Shown: one piece after another, positions 35,495 to 45,763 of the stretch
How positions within the stretch are numbered: position 1 is the stretch's first letter
How the letters are laid out: every line of letters starts with the position of its first letter
Assembly: GCF_003075525.1 (NCBI RefSeq)
Contig: NZ_QDDR01000006.1
Coordinates: 124,001-188,000, forward strand
Direction of reading: 5' to 3'
DNA: 64,000 bases
Source: Pararhodobacter aggregans
GTDB taxonomy: Bacteria > Pseudomonadota > Alphaproteobacteria > Rhodobacterales > Rhodobacteraceae
Notes under the pieces: model-generated
The model's database searches: none
Seen by the model: only the letters and a program-made list of their open reading frames with translations
Told to the model about the DNA's origin: nothing
Program-made: the position numbers and the translations under genes

Positions 35495-36985
35495 ATGCCG
35501 ACATCCTTGCTGCTGATCCTCACCGCCGCCGGATTTGGCGCCTCGCCGCTCCTGATCGCCGAGGCCGTGGCCCATTTTCCGCCCTGGACCCTGGCCGCTT
35601 TGCGGGCCGCGCTGGGACTGCCGCTGCTGTTGCTGGCGGCGGGGGCGCTGGGGCCGCAGCGCCGGCCCAGCCGCCATGACCTGCTGACCGCGCTGGTCGG
35701 TGGCACGCTGGTGGTGACGATCCCCTTCGTCAGCATGGCGGCGGGGATGCAATACATCCCCTCGGGGATGGGGGGCATGCTCTACGCAACCATGCCGCTC
35801 TTCACCCTGGCGCTGGCGGCGCTGTTTCTGGCCGATGAGCCGGCGAGCGCCGAGCAGGCCCTGCGCATCGGCACCGGGCTGATCGGTGTGGCGATGATCT
35901 CGGTCCCGGCCATCCAGGCGGGAGGCTTCGCGCAGGCGGGGTTCGGCACGCTGATGGTGCTGATTTCGCCCCTGAGCTATGCCGCCGGCAATGTCTGGTT
36001 CCGCCGCCGCCGCAAGATGGCACCGCTGGTCCTGTCGGCGGGCATGTTCGCGGTGGGGGCGCTGACCGTCTGGCCGATGGCTCTCTTGATCGACGGGCGG
36101 GTCACGGTCGAGCCGTCGCTCTTGGTGATCGGCACGCTGGCGGCGCTGGTGGTGCTGGCGACCATCGCCCCGAACCTGCTGAACTACGCGCTGGTGCAGC
36201 GGGCCGGGGCCAACAAGGCGGCGCTGGCCATGTTCCTGATGCCCGCATTCAGCGTGCTTTTCGGCATGGTGTTCCGGGGCGAGCGGCTGCCGATGCTGGC
36301 CTTCGTCGGCCTTGCGCTGGTGATCCTGGCCTCGACCGCGCGGGTGCCGGGGCTGTTGCGGCGCGGGGGCAGGGGCTTCCGCCGCCGCGGCAAGCGGGTG
36401 CCGGTGGCGCGGGCGGCCCCGGCCGGGACCTTCGTGAGCCGCCGCCAGCCGGGTTTGCAGCCGGGCGCGACCGCGCCGGGCGCGATCCCAGAGTCCCCGG
36501 CCGAGCCTGCGCCCGCGCCGCGCGGGCCGAAAGCGCTGACCCCGGCCGAGCGCCGCGCCCGCCGTGAGGCGGTCCACGCCGCCGCCCTGCGCAATGCCGA
36601 GGCCGCGGCGCGTCAGGGGCGCGGCGGCAAGAAGGGCCGTCGCGTCAAGGCGCCGCGCCCGGCGGGCGATCAGCACCTCTCGCCCGGCTCCGACGTGCCG
36701 GAAGCCGGGCCCGCGATGCCCGGACCCTCCGGGCCGGGGGCGCAAAGCGGTGCCGTTGCCAAGGCTCCGAAGTCCGAGGCCCCAGCGTCTGACGGGGCCG
36801 AGATCCCGATCACCGCCGCGCCCCGCCCCGATCCACAACGGTCCGAGGCGCAGAGCCGCGCCGTTGTCGCGCCGCCGACGCCCGGAGGTCCGGCGCCTGA
36901 CGGAACCAGGGCCGAGTCCGCAACCCCCGAGGCCCCCGCCGCGAAGGACGACGCACCGACCGGTGGTCTGTCACCCGCGCGCTAG
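35495..36985 (+). CDS. EamA/DMT-family transporter with a long disordered C-terminal tail
   Basis: A 496-residue protein. Residues about 1-300 form ten hydrophobic segments of a drug/metabolite exporter (LLLILTAAGFGASPLLIAEA at the start; GAMF-like loops; APNLLNYALVQRAGANKAAL near the end). From about 305 a basic patch (RRGGRGFRRRGKRV) opens a 190-residue Pro/Ala/Glu tail with no fold, which is unusual: DMT proteins normally stop near residue 300. The ATG at 35495 is chosen; a GTG at 35468 is possible. Exported substrate unknown. Confidence 0.82.
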   Translation: MPTSLLLILTAAGFGASPLLIAEAVAHFPPWTLAALRAALGLPLLLLAAGALGPQRRPSRHDLLTALVGGTLVVTIPFVSMAAGMQYIPSGMGGMLYATMPLFTLALAALFLADEPASAEQALRIGTGLIGVAMISVPAIQAGGFAQAGFGTLMVLISPLSYAAGNVWFRRRRKMAPLVLSAGMFAVGALTVWPMALLIDGRVTVEPSLLVIGTLAALVVLATIAPNLLNYALVQRAGANKAALAMFLMPAFSVLFGMVFRGERLPMLAFVGLALVILASTARVPGLLRRGGRGFRRRGKRVPVARAAPAGTFVSRRQPGLQPGATAPGAIPESPAEPAPAPRGPKALTPAERRARREAVHAAALRNAEAAARQGRGGKKGRRVKAPRPAGDQHLSPGSDVPEAGPAMPGPSGPGAQSGAVAKAPKSEAPASDGAEIPITAAPRPDPQRSEAQSRAVVAPPTPGGPAPDGTRAESATPEAPAAKDDAPTGGLSPAR

Positions 36986-37035
36986 GCGCCCGTTTCCCGG
37001 CGCCCGGCCCCGGTGGACAGGGTGCCTCGCGCCGC

Positions 37036-37668
37036 TCAGACCATCGGCGGCGGGGCCAGCACCAGCCCGCCCTCGCGCTGCAAGAACGACACCACCTCGG
37101 CGATGCCCACCCCATTGCGGACCTGCGCCAGCACATAGGGCCGGGCGCCCCGGGCGCGCTGCGTATCGGCCTCCAGCAACGCCACATCGACGCCGACATA
37201 GGGCGCGAGATCGGTCTTGTTGACCACCAGCAGGTCGGATTTCGTGACCCCCGGCCCGCGCTTCCTCGGGATGTCCTGCCCGGCGGCGGTGTCGATGACA
37301 TAGATCGTCAGATCCGCCAGTTCCGGCGAGAAGGTCGCCGCCAGATTGTCGCCGCCCGATTCGATCAGGATCAGGTCCAGCCCGGGGATCTCGGTGTTCA
37401 GCTGGTCGATGGCCGCGAGGTTGATCGAGGCATCCTCACGGATCGCGGTATGCGGGCAGCCGCCGGTCTCGACCCCCTTGATCCGCGCCTCGGGCAGGAC
37501 CTGGGCGCGGACCAGATAATCGGCATCCTCGCGCGTGTAGATGTCGTTGGTGATTACCGCCATCGAGCAGCGCCCGGCCAGTGCCCGGGCCAGTTGCTCG
37601 GTCAGCGAGGTCTTGCCGCAGCCGACGGGGCCGCCGATTCCCACCCTGAGGGGGCCGTTCGCGCTCAT
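37036..37668 (-). CDS. ureG: Urease accessory GTPase UreG
   Basis: A 210-residue SIMIBI-class GTPase that drives nickel insertion into urease. The P-loop is [11 protein letters not shown] (about 12-22), followed by the CPH nickel-binding motif in [13 protein letters not shown], the [15 protein letters not shown] stretch and the [10 protein letters not shown] guanine-specificity motif. It is the last gene of the distal urease block and its start overlaps the ureF stop by four bases. Confidence 0.96.
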   Translation of the reverse strand: MSANGPLRVGIGGPVGCGKTSLTEQLARALAGRCSMAVITNDIYTREDADYLVRAQVLPEARIKGVETGGCPHTAIREDASINLAAIDQLNTEIPGLDLILIESGGDNLAATFSPELADLTIYVIDTAAGQDIPRKRGPGVTKSDLLVVNKTDLAPYVGVDVALLEADTQRARGARPYVLAQVRNGVGIAEVVSFLQREGGLVLAPPPMV

Positions 37669-38312
37669 GTCCTGAAAATCCTGATATCCTGGGTTTCGTG
37701 TTCGAAAGCGGCGAGTTCCGCGGCCAGCGCCGCCCCGCCGAGATCGTCAAGCGTGGCACCGGCGGCGCGCGCGGCCAGCGCCGTCAGCAGGGGCGCGAGG
37801 CGGGCGAGGACGCGCTGCCCCTCGGTCTGGCCCAGCGGCACATGGCGCACGGCGATGGTGGTCAGGTTGCCGGTAAAGGCCTGAAGATAAAGCGCGATCA
37901 CCAGGGCGGGGGGCAGGGCGAGGGCGGTGTTGCCCAGCGCCTCGGCCAGCGCCACGGGCAGGGGCCGCGGGGCGAGTGTCTGCCCGGTCAAGGCGCCGAC
38001 GGTGCGGGCAAAGGCCTGGCCCTGGTCCAAAGTCTCGCGCAGCCGCTCGGCCGAGGGGGCCAGCGCCCGGGCGAGCGCGTCGAGCGCCGCCAGATCCGCG
38101 CCGTCGCGCAGCCCGACGGCCAGCAGCACCGCATCCTGCCAGCCCGCGCCGTGGCTGAGGATGCCCTCAAGCCAGGTCTGCAGCGTCGCGGCATCGGTGA
38201 TCTTGCCCTCGGCCACCACCCGCTCCAGCCCATGCGAATAGGCGAAGGCCCCGGTCGGAAAGGCCGGGGACAGCCATTGCGTGAGCGTCAGAAGCGCAGC
38301 GGGATCTGCCAT
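37665..38312 (-). CDS. ureF: Urease accessory protein UreF
   Basis: A 215-residue all-helical protein of the UreDFG complex that delivers nickel to apo-urease. It starts [20 protein letters not shown], then [10 protein letters not shown], the conserved UreF N-terminus; the C-terminal part has [20 protein letters not shown]. The ATG at 38312 is chosen over an in-frame extension of 52 residues that covers the end of ureE. Starts eight bases after ureE ends. Confidence 0.93.
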   Translation of the reverse strand: MADPAALLTLTQWLSPAFPTGAFAYSHGLERVVAEGKITDAATLQTWLEGILSHGAGWQDAVLLAVGLRDGADLAALDALARALAPSAERLRETLDQGQAFARTVGALTGQTLAPRPLPVALAEALGNTALALPPALVIALYLQAFTGNLTTIAVRHVPLGQTEGQRVLARLAPLLTALAARAAGATLDDLGGAALAAELAAFEHETQDIRIFRT

Positions 38313-38319
38313 CCGGGGG

Positions 38320-38880
38320 CTACTCCGCCTCGTCGCCGCCGTGGAAATGGGCGCCGTGGTGGTGGATATGACCGTCGTGGCTGTGATGGTCGTGGCTGTG
38401 GAAGGGCGTGCCGGGCGCATGGCTGTGGGAGTGACCGTGGTCATGGCCCATGGTCCGCCCGGTGCCATAGGCGCCCGATTCCGGCGCGAAAGGGCGCGAG
38501 ACGCGGGTGATCCGGGCGCCGAGGCCCCTGAGCATGCCCTCCAGCACGTGATCCTCCCGGATCAGGAGATAGGTCTCGTGCATCTCGCAGGGGGTGTGGC
38601 GGTTGCCGATATGCCAGGCGAGCCGGGCCAGATCGCCGGTAATCAGCAGCACGTTTTCCACGGCCGGGACGATGCGGATGGCGCGCCCGTCCTCCAGTTC
38701 GAAGCCCCAATAGCTGTCGAGGTTGGTGACCGCAGGCAGATCGACCAGAAAACCCTCGCCCGCCGCGGTGACCAGCCGTTTGCGGCGCATGAGGCGCGCG
38801 TCGTAATCGAGGGTGACGCTGCCATGGCTCGACGCGGGCGCATTGGTCAGCAGGCGGGATGCGGGGGGCAGGTCATTCAT
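38320..38880 (-). CDS. ureE: Urease accessory nickel chaperone UreE
   Basis: A 186-residue metallochaperone. The N-terminal peptide-binding domain (about 20-80) and the metal-binding domain (about 85-140; HIGNRHTPCEMHE with the central nickel His) are both recognisable. The C-terminus from about 143 is a His/Asp-rich tail (GHDHGHSHSHAPGTPFHSHD and more) with over a dozen His, a nickel store found in some UreE proteins. The ATG at 38880 follows normal spacing. It heads the ureE-F-G block. Confidence 0.93.
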   Translation of the reverse strand: MNDLPPASRLLTNAPASSHGSVTLDYDARLMRRKRLVTAAGEGFLVDLPAVTNLDSYWGFELEDGRAIRIVPAVENVLLITGDLARLAWHIGNRHTPCEMHETYLLIREDHVLEGMLRGLGARITRVSRPFAPESGAYGTGRTMGHDHGHSHSHAPGTPFHSHDHHSHDGHIHHHGAHFHGGDEAE

Positions 38881-38951
38881 CGCGGAATCCTCGTAAACGC
38901 GGTCTTTACCCTCACAGGGCAGCATGGCAGGCGCAAGCAACGGAGGGACGC

Positions 38952-39308
38952 ATGCAAGTGGTTGGTTTGTCGGACGAGTTGGCCATGGTTCGGTCGCGTA
39001 TCACGGCGTTGAGAACGCGCGAGGCGGTGCTTTGCGCGGAACTGGAACAGGCGGATCTGCTGGGGCGCACCGGCAAATGGACCCAGGCCGAACTGGTCGA
39101 GCGGCGGATCCGGGTCTTCGATCACCGGCTCCTGCCCGAAGCGGTGCAGCAAGATCCGGTCTTCTGGGTCGAGCGGCTGCGGCTCGAGGTGCGCTGCCGG
39201 TTGCGGGACGGCGCGCGGGTCCCGATCGCCATGCGCCGGGCCGAGATCGCCGCCCCGCTGATGGGGACGGCGGATGCCAATCTGATCGGCGGCGCCGCCT
39301 GGTTCTGA
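38952..39308 (+). CDS. Conserved hypothetical protein (118 aa)
   Basis: Encoded opposite to the urease genes, starting ten bases after a GGAGGG site. The first 45 residues (MQVVGLSDELAMVRSRITAL, then RTREAVLCAELEQAD) should form a coiled coil. The rest is mixed and ends LIGGAAWF. No known domain was recognised; similar proteins occur in Rhodobacterales. It splits the urease cluster between ureE and ureC. Confidence 0.6.
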   Translation: MQVVGLSDELAMVRSRITALRTREAVLCAELEQADLLGRTGKWTQAELVERRIRVFDHRLLPEAVQQDPVFWVERLRLEVRCRLRDGARVPIAMRRAEIAAPLMGTADANLIGGAAWF

Positions 39309-39330
39309 GCCGGGCCGCGCGGGCCGGGGC

Positions 39331-39552
39331 TCAGAGCGCCAGACGGTCGCGGAAGACGTGATGCACGATGCGGTCGCGGCTGATGCCCATCTCGGCCAGC
39401 TGCGCATCGGTGAGCATCTGCAGCCGCTCGATCTGGTCGCGCCGGGTGCGGGCCTCGAGATAGGCGTTGAAGCCCTGGCCGAGCGAGGCGAAGAAACGGT
39501 CGATCTGCGCGCGCATCCGCGGCGAGAAGTCGGTGGTGGTGATGAAGGCCAT
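39331..39552 (-). CDS. DUF1127 small basic protein
   Basis: A 73-residue protein. The C-terminal half has the DUF1127 pattern (RRDQIERLQMLTDAQLAEMG, then ISRDRI), seen in small Arg-rich proteins that in some alphaproteobacteria act in RNA turnover and phosphate/stress responses. It lies convergent with the 118-aa gene in the break of the urease cluster and precedes the inverted repeat pair d/e. Confidence 0.85.
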   Translation of the reverse strand: MAFITTTDFSPRMRAQIDRFFASLGQGFNAYLEARTRRDQIERLQMLTDAQLAEMGISRDRIVHHVFRDRLAL

Positions 39553-39740
39553 TGTCGGAAACCTCGAAGAATGAGTGTTTCCCCCCTGCGCCCAAAGTAG
39601 GTCATGCCAGGCGGCGGAACCAGATCCAACTCGGCAATGCTGCATTGCAGCGACGGCATGGCTGGGGGCGCGCCTGTCCCCGAGCGCGGCGCGGGCCGGG
39701 GCCGGGTCAGGGGGCCTTCTGCCCCCTCTGCCCTTCGGGC

Positions 39741-39773
39741 ATTCACCCCCGAGGATATTTGCCGAACGAAGAG
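39741..39773 (+). repeat. GAGGATATTT-type dispersed repeat, copy d
   Basis: ATTCACCCCCGAGGATATTT, then GCCGAACGAAGAG. It forms an inverted pair with copy e only 24 bases away. The gene-free stretch 39553-39909 holds nothing else recognised. Confidence 0.8.
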
Positions 39774-39778
39774 GCGGC

Positions 39779-39793
39779 TTAGGGATTCGTTAA
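39779..39793. promoter_or_regulatory. CtrA-like box between repeat copies d and e
   Basis: TTAGGGATTCGTTAA followed by C: one mismatch from TTAA-N7-TTAA. It ends four bases before copy e, almost the same placement as the exact box beside copy c at 32936-32950. Confidence 0.45.
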
Positions 39794-39797
39794 CCAT

Positions 39798-39832
39798 CAT
39801 CTTTGTTCTGCAAATATCCTCGGGGGGTGAAT
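39798..39832 (-). repeat. GAGGATATTT-type dispersed repeat, copy e (inverted)
   Basis: CATCTTTGTTCTGCAAATAT, then CCTCGGGGGGTGAAT. Nearly identical in its core to copy c; the flanking GGTGAAT matches the inverted ATTCACC of copy d, so the pair could form a large cruciform or hairpin with the CtrA-like box in the loop. It lies downstream of ureC. Confidence 0.85.
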
Positions 39833-39909
39833 TGGCCCTTGGGCCAAGAGGGGGGCAGAAGGCCCCCCTTCCTGCGTCTCGTCCGGGGCTGCGCTCGCGA
39901 TGTCCGGGG

Positions 39910-41619
<1,710 letters not shown>

Positions 41620-41630
41620 GGCGGTTCCTT

Positions 41631-42125
41631 TCAGGCGTCCCAGAGGCCGCGGGCTTGGTGCCACTCCGCGATCGAGGCCTCGGGATAGCGGGGGAAGGTC
41701 AGGTCATCGGGGCCGGGGGCGAAGGGCACCCAACCGGGTTTGAAGTCGAGCATCAGATGGGTGTGGTCGGGCGCCGGGGGCAGGGGCGTGTCGATGGCCG
41801 AGGCCAGCGGATGGATCAGGTCGGGCCAGGTCGGGTCGAAAAGCCACAGGTGGCTGCCGCAGCGGGCGCAGAAATGGCGTTCGGCCGTGGACAGGCGGCA
41901 GGGGCCCGCGTCGTCGGTGATCTCGGCGCGGTACAGGGCCAGGGCCTCGCGCCCCTCGACCACCAGGCTGTCGGCCCGGGCGGAAAGGTTGATCGCATAG
42001 CCGCCGCCACCGGCGGTCTTGCGGCAGATCGAGCAATAGCAGCGCTGATAGGGCACCGGCGCCTGGCTTTGCACCGTGAAGCGGACGGCGCCGCAATGGC
42101 ACGAGCCGTCAAGCCGCCGGGTCAT
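41631..42125 (-). CDS. GFA/CENP-V-family zinc protein in the urease cluster
   Basis: A 164-residue protein of the GFA (glutathione-dependent formaldehyde-activating enzyme-like) family. Zn ligands: CHCG near the start ([13 protein letters not shown]), [13 protein letters not shown], and [10 protein letters not shown]. These make two zinc sites in the family fold. True GFA activity is disputed and the enzyme role here is unknown. It lies 11 bases upstream of ureC and is co-directional, so it is probably co-transcribed with the urease genes. Confidence 0.88.
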   Translation of the reverse strand: MTRRLDGSCHCGAVRFTVQSQAPVPYQRCYCSICRKTAGGGGYAINLSARADSLVVEGREALALYRAEITDDAGPCRLSTAERHFCARCGSHLWLFDPTWPDLIHPLASAIDTPLPPAPDHTHLMLDFKPGWVPFAPGPDDLTFPRYPEASIAEWHQARGLWDA

Positions 42126-42171
42126 CGGATCGCCCCCTCGGTCAGGCCGGGGGGCGTCATGCGGTCAGCGA

Positions 42172-42486
42172 TCAGGAGGGGCGGCCGGGGCCCCGGCGCG
42201 ACAGGCTGCGGTGATTGGCCGAGGTGCGCTTGGCATAGGGGGCGAGCGCGGCTTCGGCGACATGCAGCGGCGATTGCGCCTGCGCCAGCGCCTTGCCCAT
42301 GCCCAGCGTCGCCTCGCCCAGCGCGTCCATCTTTTCGGCGATCATCCGCACGGCCTCGCCGTCGCGGGTGCGCCAGGCACCCATCAGCCCCAGCGTGCGC
42401 ATGGCGACGACCTGCTGCGCCTGCAGCGCCATGAGGCTCGTCTCCAGCGACAGGCGGAAGAGATCGGCGGGAAAGGGGAAGACCAT
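42172..42486 (-). CDS. Phasin-like small helical protein in the urease cluster
   Basis: A 104-residue, Ala/Met-rich, likely all-helical protein (LSLETSLMALQAQQVVAMRT, MIAEKMDALGEATLGMGKAL) resembling phasins in pattern. It sits between the GFA gene and ureB on the urease strand. Homologues in Rhodobacterales urease clusters have been labelled antifreeze protein, an unsafe composition-based name. No role in urease assembly is established. Confidence 0.6.
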   Translation of the reverse strand: MVFPFPADLFRLSLETSLMALQAQQVVAMRTLGLMGAWRTRDGEAVRMIAEKMDALGEATLGMGKALAQAQSPLHVAEAALAPYAKRTSANHRSLSRRGPGRPS

Positions 42487-42648
42487 GGGAGCGCGTCCTT
42501 GCAAGGCGGGCCTCTGCGCTCTGCGCCGCCGGGGGGCGGGCCGGAGGCGAGGCCAGAAGCGGGACCTTACACGATTCGTCCTGCCGGGTCTCTACCGTCC
42601 TTGGTCGTGGTTTTTCCGCCACGGGCAGGGAGGATGCGCGCCCGGGCA

Positions 42649-42954
42649 TCACAGGTCCCCCATGACCTTGCCGTTGAAACCAAAGACTTTTCGCGCGCCC
42701 TGGAACGGGATCAGCCGCACTTCGCGGGTCTGGCCCGGCTCGAACCGCACCGCGGTGCCCGCCGGAATGTCGAGGCGCAGGCCCCGCGCGGCGTCCCGGT
42801 CGAAAGAGAGCCCCGGGTTCGTCTCGGCGAAATGGTAATGCGAGCCGACCTGCACCGGGCGGTCGCCGGTGTTGGCAACGGTCAGGATTGTCACCGGCGC
42901 CCCCTCGTTGAGGAGGATGTCGCCCTTGGCCGGGAAGATCTCTCCGGGGATCAT
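42649..42954 (-). CDS. ureB: Urease subunit beta
   Basis: A 101-residue structural subunit, starting [18 protein letters not shown], with [17 protein letters not shown] and the terminal [10 protein letters not shown], all characteristic. The ATG at 42954 is chosen. It follows ureJ after ten bases and precedes the phasin-like gene. Confidence 0.96.
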   Translation of the reverse strand: MIPGEIFPAKGDILLNEGAPVTILTVANTGDRPVQVGSHYHFAETNPGLSFDRDAARGLRLDIPAGTAVRFEPGQTREVRLIPFQGARKVFGFNGKVMGDL

Positions 42955-42964
42955 GGCGCCCTCC

Positions 42965-43519
42965 TCAGGCGAAGGCCAGCGCGAGGCCGGCGAGGGCCGC
43001 CGCACCGCCGAGGCCACGGACAGCAAGCGCGGTCAGGGTGCGGCCCATCGCGATGCCGGCGACGTGCAGCGCGGCGGTGGCCAGGGCAAAGCCCGCGGCA
43101 TAGACGGCGAGGCCCTGTGCCGGGCCTTCGGCACCATGCGCCCAGCCATGGGCCAGCCCGAAGAGCGCCACCATCGGCACCAGCGCCGCAAGCGGCAGGC
43201 GGGTCGCCAGCGCGACGAGGGCGCCGAGGATGATGATCGAGGCGAGGATCGCGGGTTCCACTGCCGGCAGGGCGACCCCGGCAAAGCCCAGCAGCCCGCC
43301 CGCCAGCATGGCGCCGACGAAGGTCACGGGCAGCGCCCAGAGCGCGCGCCCCCCGGCCTGCGCCGCCATCAGCCCCACCGCCAGCATGGCCAGCACATGG
43401 TCGAGCCCGCCCAGCGGATGGGCGGCGCCCGACAGGAAGGTCCCGCTGTCATGGCCGGGATGGGCCAGCGCCAGCGAGGGGGCGAGCAGGATCAGCAGGG
43501 TCAGGGGAAGGATGCGCAT
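42965..43519 (-). CDS. ureJ: HupE/UreJ-family membrane protein
   Basis: A 184-residue membrane protein with a signal-like first helix ending ALAHPGHDS and about six further helices. The family motif HPGHD near the N-terminus, [12 protein letters not shown] and [12 protein letters not shown] are metal-ligand-rich, matching the HupE/UreJ nickel permeases. Placed between ureA and ureB, so it probably supplies nickel to urease. Specificity is inferred from context. Confidence 0.93.
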   Translation of the reverse strand: MRILPLTLLILLAPSLALAHPGHDSGTFLSGAAHPLGGLDHVLAMLAVGLMAAQAGGRALWALPVTFVGAMLAGGLLGFAGVALPAVEPAILASIIILGALVALATRLPLAALVPMVALFGLAHGWAHGAEGPAQGLAVYAAGFALATAALHVAGIAMGRTLTALAVRGLGGAAALAGLALAFA

Positions 43520-43531
43520 CGCTTGGGCCTC

Positions 43532-43834
43532 TTATCGGATGGGGTGGTGAACGGTGACGAGTTTCGTGCCATCGGGGAACGTGGCCTCGACCTGCACGGA
43601 GGGGATCATTTCGGGAATGCCGGGCATGCATTGCGCGGCGCTGACGACATGGGCGCCCGATTCCATCAGCTCCGCCACCGGGCGGCCGTCGCGGGCGCCC
43701 TCGACCACGAAATCGGTGACAAGGGCCACGGCCTCGGGGTGGTTGAGCTTGACGCCGCGCGCCAGCCGGTTGCGCGCGACCATGGCGGCAAGGCTGATGA
43801 GCAGCTTGTCCTTTTCGCGGGGGGTGAGGTTCAT
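43532..43834 (-). CDS. ureA: Urease subunit gamma
   Basis: A 100-residue small subunit, starting [20 protein letters not shown], with [20 protein letters not shown] and EVEATFPDG-like ending ([20 protein letters not shown]). Standard length. It follows ureD by nine bases. Confidence 0.97.
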   Translation of the reverse strand: MNLTPREKDKLLISLAAMVARNRLARGVKLNHPEAVALVTDFVVEGARDGRPVAELMESGAHVVSAAQCMPGIPEMIPSVQVEATFPDGTKLVTVHHPIR

Positions 43835-43843
43835 TGCTCTCTC

Positions 43844-44629
43844 CTAGATCTGCCAGACGCGGGGCAGGGGGCCGGGGCGCAGGATTGCCACCAGCCGGGC
43901 GATCTGCCGCCTGAGCGGCCAGCCATCCGCCGCCATCAATCGGATTGTCAGCTTGCCGTCCATGGCCGAAGCCGCGCCGCGGACACCCGGTTCGCCGAGG
44001 GCCGCCCGGACCGGGCCGAGCGCGTCGCCCGCGCCGCGAGCGATCAGCGCCATCGAGGCGAAGGCGCGGGCGCCATCGAGCGTGGCGGGGCCCTGCAGCG
44101 CTTCGGTGGTGAGCGTGACGGGTTCGACCAGCACCGGGCGGCCCGCGCGCGAAACGTCCCGGCGGTCATGGAAGGTGAGGTCGCGCACCGTCTCGCCCAT
44201 CGCGGCGCGGCCCAGCACCACGGCTTCCAGCAGCAGGCATTCGGCCTCGGGCCCCAGCGCGATGCGGGTGCGGCGGTTGAGCGCCGAGCGGTCGAAGAGG
44301 ATCGTCTCCTGCGGCAGCCAGTCGAGGCGGCCCCGGCTGATCGTCAGATCCAGATCGAGCCGCGCCTGCCCTCCGCCCGCGCGATAGGCGCGTTCGGCGG
44401 TCTGGGTGGTGGCGGTGGTGTCGCCGTCGGTGGTCAGCGCGAAGGACAGCCGGTCGCCGCCGGTCAGCCCGCCCGAGGTGTTGAGGAACACGACCTCGGG
44501 CCTGGGGTCCTGCAGCACGATCGCCTTGGCCGAACCCTGGGTATAGAGCCGCTGCAACCGCCCGGCGGCGAGCGTCACCTCGGCGGTGCCGCGCGTGCGT
44601 TGGTGCGGGATCGGGGCGAGGGCGTTCAT
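43844..44629 (-). CDS. ureD: Urease accessory protein UreD
   Basis: A 261-residue scaffold (UreH) that binds apo-urease first and recruits UreF and UreG. The motifs VVFLNTSGGLTGGDRLSF, AERAYRAGGG and WLPQETILFD are typical. The first gene of the urease cluster on its strand. The ATG at 44629 follows a moderate GGAGA site; the frame stays open far upstream by chance. No NtrC or Fur-like box was recognised in the 258-bp region before it. Confidence 0.95.
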   Translation of the reverse strand: MNALAPIPHQRTRGTAEVTLAAGRLQRLYTQGSAKAIVLQDPRPEVVFLNTSGGLTGGDRLSFALTTDGDTTATTQTAERAYRAGGGQARLDLDLTISRGRLDWLPQETILFDRSALNRRTRIALGPEAECLLLEAVVLGRAAMGETVRDLTFHDRRDVSRAGRPVLVEPVTLTTEALQGPATLDGARAFASMALIARGAGDALGPVRAALGEPGVRGAASAMDGKLTIRLMAADGWPLRRQIARLVAILRPGPLPRVWQI

Positions 44630-44887
44630 GGAATCTCCGTTCTCCCCACCGAAACCGGGGCGGGGGCCGGGGTTCAAGCGGGTGGGCGAATCGGCGGCGG
44701 CGGGCCGGGGGTGCGGGATGGTGAATGCCTTTCTGGTGGGCTGATTGGTGAAATTATGGGCGGATTGAGAAGCGGCGCGGCGCGGGGATGCCTGCCGGAG
44801 TGGCAGCGCCGGGGCGAAATGCCGCTTTCGCCCGCGCCCGGGATTTGTCAGCATGGCGCCGACGCACGAGTTGATGCCGGAATCCCC

Positions 44888-45763
44888 ATGCACCCCAATG
44901 CCCGCTGGGCCTTTGCCCGTTACCGCGCCGTGGCGCATCGTCTGCCCCAGCCCAGGGACTGGCCGAAGCGGACCTACCGGGTGCTGGATCTGCAGTATGT
45001 GCTCAAGCGCTACGACGGCTTCATCCTCGACGCGTTCGGGATCCTGAACGTGGGCGAGGGGGTTCTGCCGCAGGCGGTGGAGCGGGTGGCGCAGATGCGG
45101 GCCTTGGGCAAGAAGGTGGTGGTGCTGACCAACGGCGCCGCCTCGCCCCGGGCCGAGGCTTTGGCCAAATACCGCAAATGGGGGTTCGATTTCAGCGATT
45201 CCGAGGTGATCGCGAGCCGCGACCTGGCCGGTGCGGCGCTGGAGGGGCGGGGCGGTGTCTGGGCGGCGATCGCGCCCGAGGGGGCGGGGTTCGAGGATCT
45301 GCCGGGTGACGTGCGGCCGCTGGACGCGCGGCTGCTGAGGGAGGCGGACGGCTTCCTGTTCCTCGGCTCGCAGGGCTGGGACGACGACAGGCAGGCGGCG
45401 CTGGTCGCGGCCCTGCAGGCCCGGCCCCGGCCGGTGATCTGCGCCAATCCCGACATGGTCGCCCCGCGCGAGGAGGGCTTCACCTGGGAGCCCGGGCATT
45501 ACGCCCATGCCCTGCCGGTGCCGGTCGAGTTCCACGGCAAGCCCTATCCCGGGGCCTTCGAGGCCGCGCTGAGGGCGCTGGACCTGCCGCCCGAGCGGGT
45601 GGCGATGGTCGGCGACACGCTGCATACCGATGTGCTGGGCGGGCGGATGGCGGGTTGCGGCACGGTGCTGGTCACCGGGCATGGCTTCTTCAAGGGCGTC
45701 GATCCCGACCCTTTCATCGAGGCGACCGGCATCCTGCCCGATTACATCGCGGACGAGACATGA
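44888..45763 (+). CDS. HAD-superfamily (subfamily IIA) hydrolase
   Basis: A 291-residue protein of the NagD-like HAD-IIA type (TIGR01459 group). Motif I is FILDAFGILNVGEGV, where the first Asp is kept but the second usual Asp is Phe-Gly, so the classical DxD is DAF; motif II is VVVLTNGAAS and the motif IV region is MVGDTLHTDVLGG. The cap domain is in the middle. Substrate unknown. It overlaps the TrmO-like gene by four bases. Confidence 0.85.
   Translation: MHPNARWAFARYRAVAHRLPQPRDWPKRTYRVLDLQYVLKRYDGFILDAFGILNVGEGVLPQAVERVAQMRALGKKVVVLTNGAASPRAEALAKYRKWGFDFSDSEVIASRDLAGAALEGRGGVWAAIAPEGAGFEDLPGDVRPLDARLLREADGFLFLGSQGWDDDRQAALVAALQARPRPVICANPDMVAPREEGFTWEPGHYAHALPVPVEFHGKPYPGAFEAALRALDLPPERVAMVGDTLHTDVLGGRMAGCGTVLVTGHGFFKGVDPDPFIEATGILPDYIADET

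Noticed and set aside
44630-45682. Extended ureD frame upstream of 44629
   Set aside because: It covers the HAD gene on the other strand; the conserved UreD N-terminus begins at the 44629 start.
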